Assembly: GCA_963580455.1 (NCBI GenBank)
Contig: OY756960.1
Coordinates: forward strand, 10,106,001 to 10,170,000
DNA length: 64,000 nt
Direction of reading: 5' to 3'
DNA from: Euonymus europaeus
Taxonomy: Eukaryota; Streptophyta; Magnoliopsida; Celastrales; Celastraceae
The notes under the pieces were generated by a model. The model had not been told where the DNA came from. It worked only from the letters and a program-made list of their open reading frames with translations, and searched no databases. The translations under genes were made by a program, and so were the position numbers. Shown here one piece after another: positions 1 through 9,700 of the stretch. Numbering within the stretch: position 1 is the stretch's first letter; every line of letters starts with the position of its first letter.

Positions 1-1655
1 ATGTCAAATTTTACGAGTATAAGCTTCCTAGATTATTTCGATGCCACAAAACCACATATCTATGCCAAATAGACAAAAACCGTTAAAAGCTCCTCCATAG
101 ATAGAGTTGAGCAACTTCGGACCATGAAAGTTGCTCGGTGTACACTTTTTATTGTTCTTCTATGTCAACTTTTACGAGTATAACATCCTAGATTATTTCG
201 ATTCCAAAATACCAACTTTCTATGAAAAATGGACAAAAACCGTTAAAAGCTCCTCCATAGATAGAGTTGATAAATTCGGACCATGAAAGTTGCTCAGTGT
301 ACACTTTTTATTGTTCTTCTATGTCAAATTTTACGTGTATAATCTTCCTAGATTATTTCGATGCCAAAAAACCACATATCTATGCCAAATGGACAAAAAC
401 CGTTAAAAGCTCCTCCATAGATAGAGTTGAGCAACTTCGGACCATCAATGTTGCTCGGTGTACACTTTTTATTGTTCTTCTATGTCAAATTTTACGAGTA
501 TAAGCTTCGTAGATTATTTCGATGCCAAAACACTACATATCTATGCCAAATGAACAAAAACCGTTAAAAGCTCCTCCCTAGATGGAGTTGAGCAACTTCG
601 GACCATGAAAGTTGCTCGGTGTACACTTTTTATTGTTCTTCTATGTCAAATTTTACGAGTATAAGCTTCGTAGATTATTTCGATGCCAAAACACTACATA
701 TCTATGCCAAATGGACAAAAACCGTTAAAAGCTCCTCCATAGATAGAGTTGAGCAACTTCGGACCAACAAAGTTGCTCAGTGTATACATTTTATTGTTCT
801 TCTATGTCAAATTTTATAGTATAAGCTTCCTAGATTATTTCGATGCCAAAAAACCAACTTTCTTTGACAAATGGAGAAAAATCGTTATAAGCTCCACCAT
901 AGATAGAGTTGAGCAACTTTGGACCATCAAAGTTGCTCGGTGTACACATTTTATTATTCTTTTATGTCAAATTTTACGAGTATAACTTCCTAGATTATTT
1001 CGATGCCAAAACACCAACTTTCTATGCCAAATGGAGAAAAACCGTTAAAAGCTCCTCCATGGATAGAGTTGAGCAACTTCGGACCATCAAAGTTGCTCGG
1101 TGTACACTTTTTATTGTTCTTCTATGTCAAATTTTACTTGTATAAGCTTCCTAGATTAGTTCGATGCCAAAACACCACATATCTATGCCAAATGGACAAA
1201 AACGGTTAAAAGCTCCTCCATAGATAGAGTTGAGTAAATTCGGACCATGAAAGTTGCTCGGTGTACACTTTTTATTGTTCTTTTATGTCAAATTTTACGA
1301 GTATAACTTCCTAGATTATTTCGATTCCAAAACACAAACTTTCTATGACAAATGAACAAAAACCGTTAAAGCTCCTCCATAGATAGAGTTGAACAACTTC
1401 GACCATCAATGTTGCTCGGTGTACACTTTTTATTGTTCTTCTATGTCAAATTTTACGATTATAAGCTTCATAGATTATTTCGATGCCAAAACACTACATA
1501 TCTATGCCAAATGGACAAAAACCGTTAAAAGCTCCTCCATAGATAGAGTTGAGCAACTTCGGACCATCAAAGTTGCTCGGTGTACACATTTTATTGTTCT
1601 TTTATGTCAAATTTTACGAGTATAACTTCCTAGATTATTTCGATTCCAAAACACC
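1..1655 (+). repeat. Left part of array: mixed monomers, partial 16-mer and a 5-mer duplication
   Basis: About ten monomers without a single clean period. Positions 1-617 match 2565-3181 at a constant offset of 2564 bp (16 monomers), with one mismatch that I see (210 T versus 2774 C). The match stops at 618/3182. Inside this stretch the monomers at 482-642 and 643 onward are type C-like. From about 870 a 5-mer (800 bp) duplication begins and runs on to the right. No gene or other element is seen. Confidence 0.85.
482..642 (+). repeat. Monomer type C, exemplar (161 bp)
   Basis: Diagnostic bases: AGCTTCGTAGATT, CAAAACACTACATATC and the pair CCCTAGATGGAG in place of CCATAGATAGAG. Most C copies also end with GCTCAGTGTACAC (CpG changed to CpA); this exemplar keeps GCTCGGTG. 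C is usually followed by E2 or M. Confidence 0.85.
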
Positions 1656-1669
1656 AACTTTCTATGACA
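870..1669 (+). repeat. 5-mer HOR, 800 bp, copy 1 (copy 2 about 1670-2375)
   Basis: Variants recur at a constant 800-bp offset: CATGGATAGAG at about 1060 and 1860, the TTAGTTCGATG monomer at about 1155 and 1955, and the shortened GAACAACTTCGACC at about 1390 and 2190. Before about 870 the two copies disagree at many subtype positions. After about 2375 the match is lost. Private differences (ATGGAGAAAA versus ATGGACAAAA near 1030/1830) show that this duplication is older than the 32-mer one that overlaps it. Confidence 0.8.
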
Positions 1670-4325
1670 AATGGACAAAAACCGTTATAAGCTCCACCAT
1701 AGATAGAGTTGAGCAACTTTGGACCATCAAAGTTGCTCGGTGTACACATTTTATTATTCTTTTATGTCAAATTTTACGAGTATAACTTCCTAGATTATTT
1801 CGATGCCAAAACACCAACTTTCTATGCCAAATGGACAAAAACCGTTAAAAGCACCTCCATGGATAGAGTTGAGCAACTTCGGACCATCAAAGTTGCTCGG
1901 TGTACACTTTTTATTGTTCTTCTATGTCAAATTTTACGTGTATAAGCTTCCTAGATTAGTTCGATGCCAAAACACCACATATCTATGCCAAATGGACAAA
2001 AACCGTTAAAAGCTCCTCCATAGATAGAGTTGAGTAAATTCGGACCATGAAAGTTGATCGGTGTACACTTTTTATTGTTCTTTTATGTCAAATTTTACGA
2101 GTATAACTTCCTAGATTATTTCGATTCCAAAACACAAACTTTCTATGACAAATGGACAAAAACCGTTAAAGCTCCTCCATAGAAAGAGTTGAACAACTTC
2201 GACCATCAATGTTGCTCGGTGTACACTTTTTATTGTTCTTCTATGTCAAATTTTACGATTATAAGCTTCGTAGATTATTTCGATGCCAAAACACTACATA
2301 TCTATGCCAAATGGACAAAAACCGTTAAAAGCTCCTCCATAGATAGAGTTGAGCAACTTCGGACCATCAAAGTTGTTCGGTGTACACTTTTTATTGTTCT
2401 TCTATGTCAAATTTTACGTGTATAAGCTTCCTAGATTACTTCGATTCCAAAACACCACATTTCTATGCCAAATGGACAAAAAACGTTAAATGCTCCTCCA
2501 TAGATAGAGTTGAGCAAATTCGGACCATGAAAGTTGCTCGGTGTACACTTTTTATTGTTCTTCTATGTCAAATTTTACGAGTATAAGCTTCCTAGATTAT
2601 TTCGATGCCACAAAACCACATATCTATGCCAAATAGACAAAAACCGTTAAAAGCTCCTCCATAGATAGAGTTGAGCAACTTCGGACCATGAAAGTTGCTC
2701 GGTGTACACTTTTTATTGTTCTTCTATGTCAACTTTTACGAGTATAACATCCTAGATTATTTCGATTCCAAAACACCAACTTTCTATGAAAAATGGACAA
2801 AAACCGTTAAAAGCTCCTCCATAGATAGAGTTGATAAATTCGGACCATGAAAGTTGCTCAGTGTACACTTTTTATTGTTCTTCTATGTCAAATTTTACGT
2901 GTATAATCTTCCTAGATTATTTCGATGCCAAAAAACCACATATCTATGCCAAATGGACAAAAACCGTTAAAAGCTCCTCCATAGATAGAGTTGAGCAACT
3001 TCGGACCATCAATGTTGCTCGGTGTACACTTTTTATTGTTCTTCTATGTCAAATTTTACGAGTATAAGCTTCGTAGATTATTTCGATGCCAAAACACTAC
3101 ATATCTATGCCAAATGAACAAAAACCGTTAAAAGCTCCTCCCTAGATGGAGTTGAGCAACTTCGGACCATGAAAGTTGCTCAGTGTACACTTTTTATTGT
3201 TCTTCTATTTTAAATTTTACGAGTATAACTTCCTAGATTATTTCGATGCCGAAACACCAATTTTCTATGACAAATGGATAAAAACCGCTAAAAGCTCCTC
3301 CATAGATAGAGTTGAGCAACTTCGAACCATGAAAGTTGCTCGGTGTACACTTTTTAGTGTTCTTCTATGTCAAATTTTACGAGTATAACTTCCTAGATTA
3401 TTTCGATTCCAAAACACCAACTTTCTATGCCAAATGAACAAAAACCGTTAAAGCTCCTCCATAGATAGAGTTGAGCAACTTCGGACCATGAAAGTTGCTC
3501 GGTGTACACTTTTTATTGTTCTTCTATGTCAAATTTTACGTGTATAACTTCTTAGATTATTTTGATTCCAAAACACCAAATTTCTATGAAAAATGGGCAA
3601 AAACCGTTAAAAGCTCATCCATAGATAGAGTTTAGCAACTTCGGACCATAAACGTTGCTCGGTGTACTTTTTTTATTGTTCTTCTATGTCAAATTTTACG
3701 AGTATAAGCTTCCTAGATTATTTCGATGCCAAAAGACCACCTTTCTTTGACAAATGAACAAAAACCGATAAAAGCTCCACCATAGATAGAGTTGAGCAAC
3801 TTCGGACCATCAAAGTTGATCGGTGTACACATTTTATTGTTCTTTTATGTCAAATTTTACGAGTATAACTTCCTAGATTATTTCGATTCCAAAACGCCAA
3901 ATTTCTACGCCAAATGGACAAAAACCGTTAAAAGCTCCTCCATAGATAGAGTTGAGCAACTTCGGACCATCAATGTTGCTCGGTGTACACTTTTTATTGT
4001 TCTTCTATGTCAAATTTTACGAGTATAACTTCCTAGATTATTTCGATTCCAAAACACCAACTTTCTATGCCAAATGGACAAAAACCGTTAAAGCTCCTCC
4101 ATAGATAGAGTTGAGCAACTTCGGACCATGAAATTTGCTCGATGTACACTTTTTATTGTTCTTCTATGTCAAATTTTACGAGTATAATTTTCTAGATTAT
4201 TTCGATTCCAAAACACCAACATTCTATGAAAAATGGACAAAAACCGTTAAAAGCTCATCCATAGATAGAATTTAGCAACTTCGGACCATAAAAGTTGCTC
4301 GGTGTACACTTTTTATTGTTCTTCT

Positions 4326-4486
4326 ATGTCAAATTTTACGAGTATAAGCTTCCTAGATTATTTTGATTCCAAAACACGAACTTTCTATGAAAAATGGACA
4401 AAAACCGTTAAAAGCTCATCTATAGATAGAGTTTAGCAACTTCGGACCGTAAAAGTTGCTCGGTGTACACTTTTTATTGTTTTTCT
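4326..4486 (+). repeat. Monomer type G, exemplar (161 bp)
   Basis: Diagnostic bases: GATTCCAAAACACGAAC, CTATGAAAAATGG, GCTCATC, GAGTTTAGCAAC and CATAAAAGTTG or a close variant. The TAG in GAGTTTAGC interrupts the reading frame that other types leave open. G is nearly always followed by D. Confidence 0.85.
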
Positions 4487-4647
4487 ATGTCAAATTTTAC
4501 GAGTATAAGCTTCCTAGATTATTTCGATGCCAAAAGACCACCTTTCTTCGACAAATGAACAAAAACCGATAAAAGCTCCATCATAGATAGAGTTGAGCAA
4601 CTTCGGACCATCAAAGTTGCTCGGTGTACACATTTTATTGTTCTTTT
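4487..4647 (+). repeat. Monomer type D, exemplar (161 bp)
   Basis: Diagnostic bases: CAAAAGACCACCTTTCTTCG, AAATGAACAAAAA, CGATAAAAGCTCCA, and a right end with TGTACACATTTTATT and TTCTTTTATGTC. Most D copies carry ATCGAT (a ClaI-type site); this exemplar reads ACCGAT. A 60-codon open frame on the minus strand is a by-product. Confidence 0.85.
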
Positions 4648-4807
4648 ATGTCTAATTTTACGAGTATAACTTCCTAGATTATTTCGATGCCAAAACACCA
4701 ACTTTCTATGTCAATTGGACAAAAACCGTTAAAATCTCCTCCATAGATAGAGTTGAGCAACTTCTGACCATAAATGTTGCTCGGTGTACACTTTTTATTG
4801 TTCTTCT
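4648..4807 (+). repeat. Monomer type H, exemplar (160 bp)
   Basis: Diagnostic bases: CTATGTCAATTGGAC, CTTCTGACCAT and AATGTTGCTC. H follows D nearly everywhere and is followed by B or I, or by E in the 24-mer. Confidence 0.85.
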
Positions 4808-4968
4808 ATGTCAAATTTTACGTGTATAAGCTTCCTAGATTACTTCGATGCCAAAACACCTCATATCTATGCCAAATGGACAAAAACCGTTTAAAGCTCC
4901 TCCATAGATAGAGTTGAGCAAATTCGGACCATGAAAGTTGCTCGGTGTACACTTTTTATTGTTCTTCT
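4808..4968 (+). repeat. Monomer type B, exemplar (161 bp)
   Basis: Diagnostic bases: TTTTACGTGTATAAGC, ACACCTCATATC and GAGCAAATTCGG. The A in GCAAATT breaks one pair of the 9-bp dyad. Confidence 0.85.
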
Positions 4969-5451
4969 ATGTCAAATTTTACGAGTATAAGCTTCGTAGA
5001 TTATTTCGATGCCAAAACACTACATATCTATGAAAAAATGGACAAAAACCGTTAAAAGCTCCTCCCTAGATGGAGTTGAGCAACTTCGGACCATGAAAGT
5101 TGCTCAGTGTACACTTTTTAATGTTCTTCTATTTCAAATTTTACAAGTATAAGCTTCCTAGATTAATTCGATGCCAAAACACAACCTTTCTATGGCAAAT
5201 GGATAAAAACCGTTCAAAGCTCCTCCATAGATAGAGTTGAGCAACTTCGAACCATGAAAGTTGCTCGGTGTACACTCTTTATTGTTCTTCTATGTCAAAT
5301 TTTACGAGTATAACTTCCTAGATTTTTTCGATTCCAAAACACCACCTTTCTGTGAAAAATGGACAAAAACCATTAAAATCATCTCCATAGATAGAGTTGA
5401 GCAACTTCGAACCATGAAAGTTGCTCGATGTACAGTTTTTATTGATCTTCT

Positions 5452-5612
5452 TTGTCAAATTTTATGAGTATAAGCTTCCTAGATTATTTCGATGCCGAAA
5501 CACCAACTTTCTATGACAAATGGATAAAAACCGTTAAAAGCTCCTCCATAGATAGAGTTGGGCAACTTCTAACCATGAAAGTTGCTCGGTGTACACTTTT
5601 TATTGTTCTTCT
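5452..5612 (+). repeat. Monomer type E, exemplar (161 bp)
   Basis: Diagnostic bases: GATGCCGAAACACC, CTATGACAAATGGATAAAA, and often TTTTATGAGTATAAG at the left end (CpG changed to TpG). Variant E2 has GATGACGAAAC and an ATTTCAAATT left end. Confidence 0.85.
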
Positions 5613-5772
5613 ATGTCAAATTTTACGAGTATAACTTCCTAGATTATTTCGATTCCAAAACAAGACCTTTCTATGAAAAACGGAGAAAAACCATTAAAAT
5701 CATCTTCATAGATAGAGTTGAGCAACTTCGGACCATGAAAGTTGCTCGGTGTACACTTTTTATTGTTCTTCT
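5613..5772 (+). repeat. Monomer type F, exemplar (160 bp)
   Basis: Diagnostic bases: AAAACAAGACCTTTC, AAAAACGGAGAAAAACC and ATTAAAATCATCTTC/TCC. The CCATT in place of CCGTT is another CpG loss. F' (17190-17340 and equivalents) is a relative with CACCACCTTTCTGTG. Confidence 0.83.
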
Positions 5773-5880
5773 ATGTCAAATTTTATGAGTATAAGCTTCC
5801 TAGATAATTTCGATGACGAAACACCAACTTTCTATGACAAATGGATAAAAACCGTTAAAAGCTCCTCCATAGATAGAGTT

Positions 5881-5908
5881 GAGCAACTTCGGACCATGAA
5901 AGTTGCTC
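5881..5908 (+). other. 9-bp dyad (inverted repeat) of the monomer, exemplar
   Basis: GAGCAACTT at 5881-5889 and its exact reverse complement AAGTTGCTC at 5900-5908, separated by 10 nt. The same pair occurs in most monomers of the array. It could extrude as a small cruciform in DNA or fold as a hairpin in a transcript. No function is shown. Confidence 0.85.
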
Positions 5909-5909
5909 G

Positions 5910-5922
5910 GTGTACACTTTTT
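5910..5922 (+). other. GTGTACAC palindrome plus T5 tract, exemplar
   Basis: GTGTACAC at 5910-5917 is a perfect 8-bp palindrome, followed by TTTTT at 5918-5922. It occurs in most monomers just after the dyad, which provides a GTAC (RsaI-type) cut about every 160 bp. The dyad plus T-tract resembles a terminator only superficially. Confidence 0.75.
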
Positions 5923-5933
5923 AGTGTTCTTCT

Positions 5934-6092
5934 ATGTCAAATTTTACGAGTATAACTTCCTAGATTATTTCGATTCCAAAACACCAACTTTCTATGCCTA
6001 ATGGACGAAAACAGTTAAAGCTCCTCCATATATAGAGTTGAGCAACTTCGGACCATGAAAGTTGCTCGGTGTACACTTTTTATTGTTCTTCT
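5934..6092 (+). repeat. Monomer type K, exemplar (159 bp)
   Basis: Diagnostic bases: GATTCCAAAACACCAAC, GGACGAAAACAGTTAAAGC (two changes plus the loss of one A). K is the shortest common type and usually precedes G. Confidence 0.83.
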
Positions 6093-6734
6093 ATGTCAAA
6101 TTTTACGAGTATAACTTCCTAGATTATTTCGATTCCAAAACACGAACTTTCTATGAAAAATGGACAAAAACCGTTAAAAGCTCATCCATAGATAGAGTTT
6201 AGCAACTTCGGACCATAAAAGTTGCTCGGTGTACACTTTTTATTGTTCTTCTATGTCAAATTTTAAGAGTATAAGCTTCCTAGATTATTTCGATACCAAA
6301 AGACCATCTTTCTTCGACAAATGAACAAATATCGATAAAAGCTCCACCATAGATAGAGTTGAGCAACTTCAGACCATCAAAGTTGCTCGGTGTACACATT
6401 TTATTGTTCTTTTATTTCAAATTTTACGAGTATAACTTCCTGGATTATTTCGATGCCAAAACACCAACTTTCTATGTCAATTGGACAAAAACTGTTAAAA
6501 GCTCCTCCATAGATAGAGTTGAGCAACTTCTGACCATCAATGTTGCTCGGTGTACACTTTTTATTGTTCTTCTATGTCAAATTTTACGTGTATAAGCTTC
6601 CAAGATAACTTCGACGCCAAAACACCTCATATTTATGCCAAATGGACAAAAACCGTTAAAAGCTCCTCCATAGATAGAGTTGAGCAAATTCGGACCATGA
6701 AAGTTGCTCGGTGTACACTTTTTATTGTTCTTCT
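5934..6734 (+). repeat. Conserved K-G-D-H-B cassette, exemplar (801 bp)
   Basis: Five monomers in fixed order (159+160+161+160+161 bp). The D-H core, usually with G in front and B or I behind, recurs more than 30 times at irregular spacing across the window, inside HORs of otherwise different composition. It appears to behave as a unit of amplification. Confidence 0.8.
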
Positions 6735-6786
6735 ATGTCAAATTTTACGAGTATAACTTCCTAGATTATTTCGATTCCAAAACACG

Positions 6787-9700
6787 AACTTTCTATGACA
6801 AATGGACAAAAACCGTTATAAGCTCCACCATAGATAGAGTTGAGCAACTTTGGACCATCAAAGTTGCTCGGTGTACACATTTTATTATTCTTTTATGTCA
6901 AATTTTACGAGTATAACTTCCTAGATTATTTCGATGCCAAAACACCAACTTTCTATGCCAAATGGACAAAAACCGTTAAAAGCACCTCCATGGATAGAGT
7001 TGAGCAACTTCGGACCATCAAAGTTGCTCGGTGTACACTTTTTATTGTTCTTCTATGTCAAATTTTACGTGTATAAGCTTCCTAGATTAGTTCGATGCCA
7101 AAACACCACATATCTATGCCAAATGGACAAAAACCGTTAAAAGCTCCTCCATAGATAGAGTTGAGTAAATTCGGACCATGAAAGTTGATCGGTGTACACT
7201 TTTTATTGTTCTTTTATGTCAAATTTTACGAGTATAACTTCCTAGATTATTTCGATTCCAAAACACAAACTTTCTATGACAAATGGACAAAAACCGTTAA
7301 AGCTCCTCCATAGAAAGAGTTGAACAACTTCGACCATCAATGTTGCTCGGTGTACACTTTTTATTGTTCTTCTATGTCAAATTTTACGATTATAAGCTTC
7401 GTAGATTATTTCGATGCCAAAACACTACATATCTATGCCAAATGGACAAAAACCGTTAAAAGCTCCTCCATAGATAGAGTTGAGCAACTTCGGACCATCA
7501 AAGTTGTTCGGTGTACACTTTTTATTGTTCTTCTATGTCAAATTTTACGTGTATAAGCTTCCTAGATTACTTCGATTCCAAAACACCACATTTCTATGCC
7601 AAATGGACAAAAAACGTTAAATGCTCCTCCATAGATAGAGTTGAGCAAATTCGGACCATGAAAGTTGCTCGGTGTACACTTTTTATTGTTCTTCTATGTC
7701 AAATTTTACGAGTATAAGCTTCCTAGATTATTTCGATGCCACAAAACCACATATCTATGCCAAATAGACAAAAACCGTTAAAAGCTCCTCCATAGATAGA
7801 GTTGAGCAACTTCGGACCATGAAAGTTGCTCGGTGTACACTTTTTATTGTTCTTCTATGTCAACTTTTACGAGTATAACATCCTAGATTATTTCGATTCC
7901 AAAACACCAACTTTCTATGAAAAATGGACAAAAACCGTTAAAAGCTCCTCCATAGATAGAGTTGATAAATTCGGACCATGAAAGTTGCTCAGTGTACACT
8001 TTTTATTGTTCTTCTATGTCAAATTTTACGTGTATAATCTTCCTAGATTATTTCGATGCCAAAAAACCACATATCTATGCCAAATGGACAAAAACCGTTA
8101 AAAGCTCCTCCATAGATAGAGTTGAGCAACTTCGGACCATCAATGTTGCTCGGTGTACACTTTTTATTGTTCTTCTATGTCAAATTTTACGAGTATAAGC
8201 TTCGTAGATTATTTCGATGCCAAAACACTACATATCTATGCCAAATGAACAAAAACCGTTAAAAGCTCCTCCCTAGATGGAGTTGAGCAACTTCGGACCA
8301 TGAAAGTTGCTCAGTGTACACTTTTTATTGTTCTTCTATTTTAAATTTTACGAGTATAACTTCCTAGATTATTTCGATGCCGAAACACCAATTTTCTATG
8401 ACAAATGGATAAAAACCGCTAAAAGCTCCTCCATAGATAGAGTTGAGCAACTTCGAACCATGAAAGTTGCTCGGTGTACACTTTTTAGTGTTCTTCTATG
8501 TCAAATTTTACGAGTATAACTTCCTAGATTATTTCGATTCCAAAACACCAACTTTCTATGCCAAATGAACAAAAACCGTTAAAGCTCCTCCATAGATAGA
8601 GTTGAGCAACTTCGGACCATGAAAGTTGCTCGGTGTACACTTTTTATTGTTCTTCTATGTCAAATTTTACGTGTATAACTTCTTAGATTATTTTGATTCC
8701 AAAACACCAAATTTCTATGAAAAATGGGCAAAAACCGTTAAAAGCTCATCCATAGATAGAGTTTAGCAACTTCGGACCATAAACGTTGCTCGGTGTACTT
8801 TTTTTATTGTTCTTCTATGTCAAATTTTACGAGTATAAGCTTCCTAGATTATTTCGATGCCAAAAGACCACCTTTCTTTGACAAATGAACAAAAACCGAT
8901 AAAAGCTCCACCATAGATAGAGTTGAGCAACTTCGGACCATCAAAGTTGATCGGTGTACACATTTTATTGTTCTTTTATGTCAAATTTTACGAGTATAAC
9001 TTCCTAGATTATTTCGATTCCAAAACGCCAAATTTCTACGCCAAATGGACAAAAACCGTTAAAAGCTCCTCCATAGATAGAGTTGAGCAACTTCGGACCA
9101 TCAATGTTGCTCGGTGTACACTTTTTATTGTTCTTCTATGTCAAATTTTACGAGTATAACTTCCTAGATTATTTCGATTCCAAAACACCAACTTTCTATG
9201 CCAAATGGACAAAAACCGTTAAAGCTCCTCCATAGATAGAGTTGAGCAACTTCGGACCATGAAATTTGCTCGATGTACACTTTTTATTGTTCTTCTATGT
9301 CAAATTTTACGAGTATAATTTTCTAGATTATTTCGATTCCAAAACACCAACATTCTATGAAAAATGGACAAAAACCGTTAAAAGCTCATCCATAGATAGA
9401 ATTTAGCAACTTCGGACCATAAAAGTTGCTCGGTGTACACTTTTTATTGTTCTTCTATGTCAAATTTTACGAGTATAAGCTTCCTAGATTATTTTGATTC
9501 CAAAACACGAACTTTCTATGAAAAATGGACAAAAACCGTTAAAAGCTCATCTATAGATAGAGTTTAGCAACTTCGGACCGTAAAAGTTGCTCGGTGTACA
9601 CTTTTTATTGTTTTTCTATGTCAAATTTTACGAGTATAAGCTTCCTAGATTATTTCGATGCCAAAAGACCACCTTTCTTCGACAAATGAACAAAAACCGA

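Larger units (their letters stand above)
1656..6786 (+). repeat. 32-mer HOR, 5131 bp, copy 1
   Basis: A 5131-bp unit of 32 monomers that is repeated directly downstream. The left limit is set by a base difference at 1655 (C) versus 6786 (G). From 1656/6787 onward every stretch I compared is the same, including rare private variants: AAAGTTGATCGG at about 2053/7184, TCTATAGATAG near 4420/9551, TGAAAAAATGG near 5031/10162 and AAATATCG near 6328/11459. The offset never drifts, so no indel separates the copies. It contains the single-copy-looking monomers GCCACAAAACC (about 2608) and GATAAATTCGG (about 2832), which help anchor the unit. Confidence 0.92.

Noticed and set aside
1549..1785. Recurring 60-92-codon open frames on the plus strand (for example MSNFGPSKLLGVHILLFFYVKF...) as a gene family
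   Set aside because: They repeat once per monomer, begin and end at the same satellite positions, switch frame because 160/161 is not divisible by three, and have overlapping copies in other frames. There is no gene-like spacing, and synonymous changes are not favoured.
4519..4701. Minus-strand 60-codon frame in D monomers (also 9650-9832, 14306-14488, 16395-16577)
   Set aside because: It is the reverse complement of the D-H junction of the satellite, open by chance because D lacks some stops. It is not conserved in later D copies.
5889..5905. CENP-B box
   Set aside because: TTCGGACCATG matches the first part of the motif (TTCG, 4 nt, A), but the required CGGG is AAAG here, so several essential bases are missing.
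5881..5922. Bacterial rho-independent terminator or riboswitch
   Set aside because: The stem plus T-tract is present in hundreds of identical satellite monomers with no genes. It is a repeat property, not a gene terminator.
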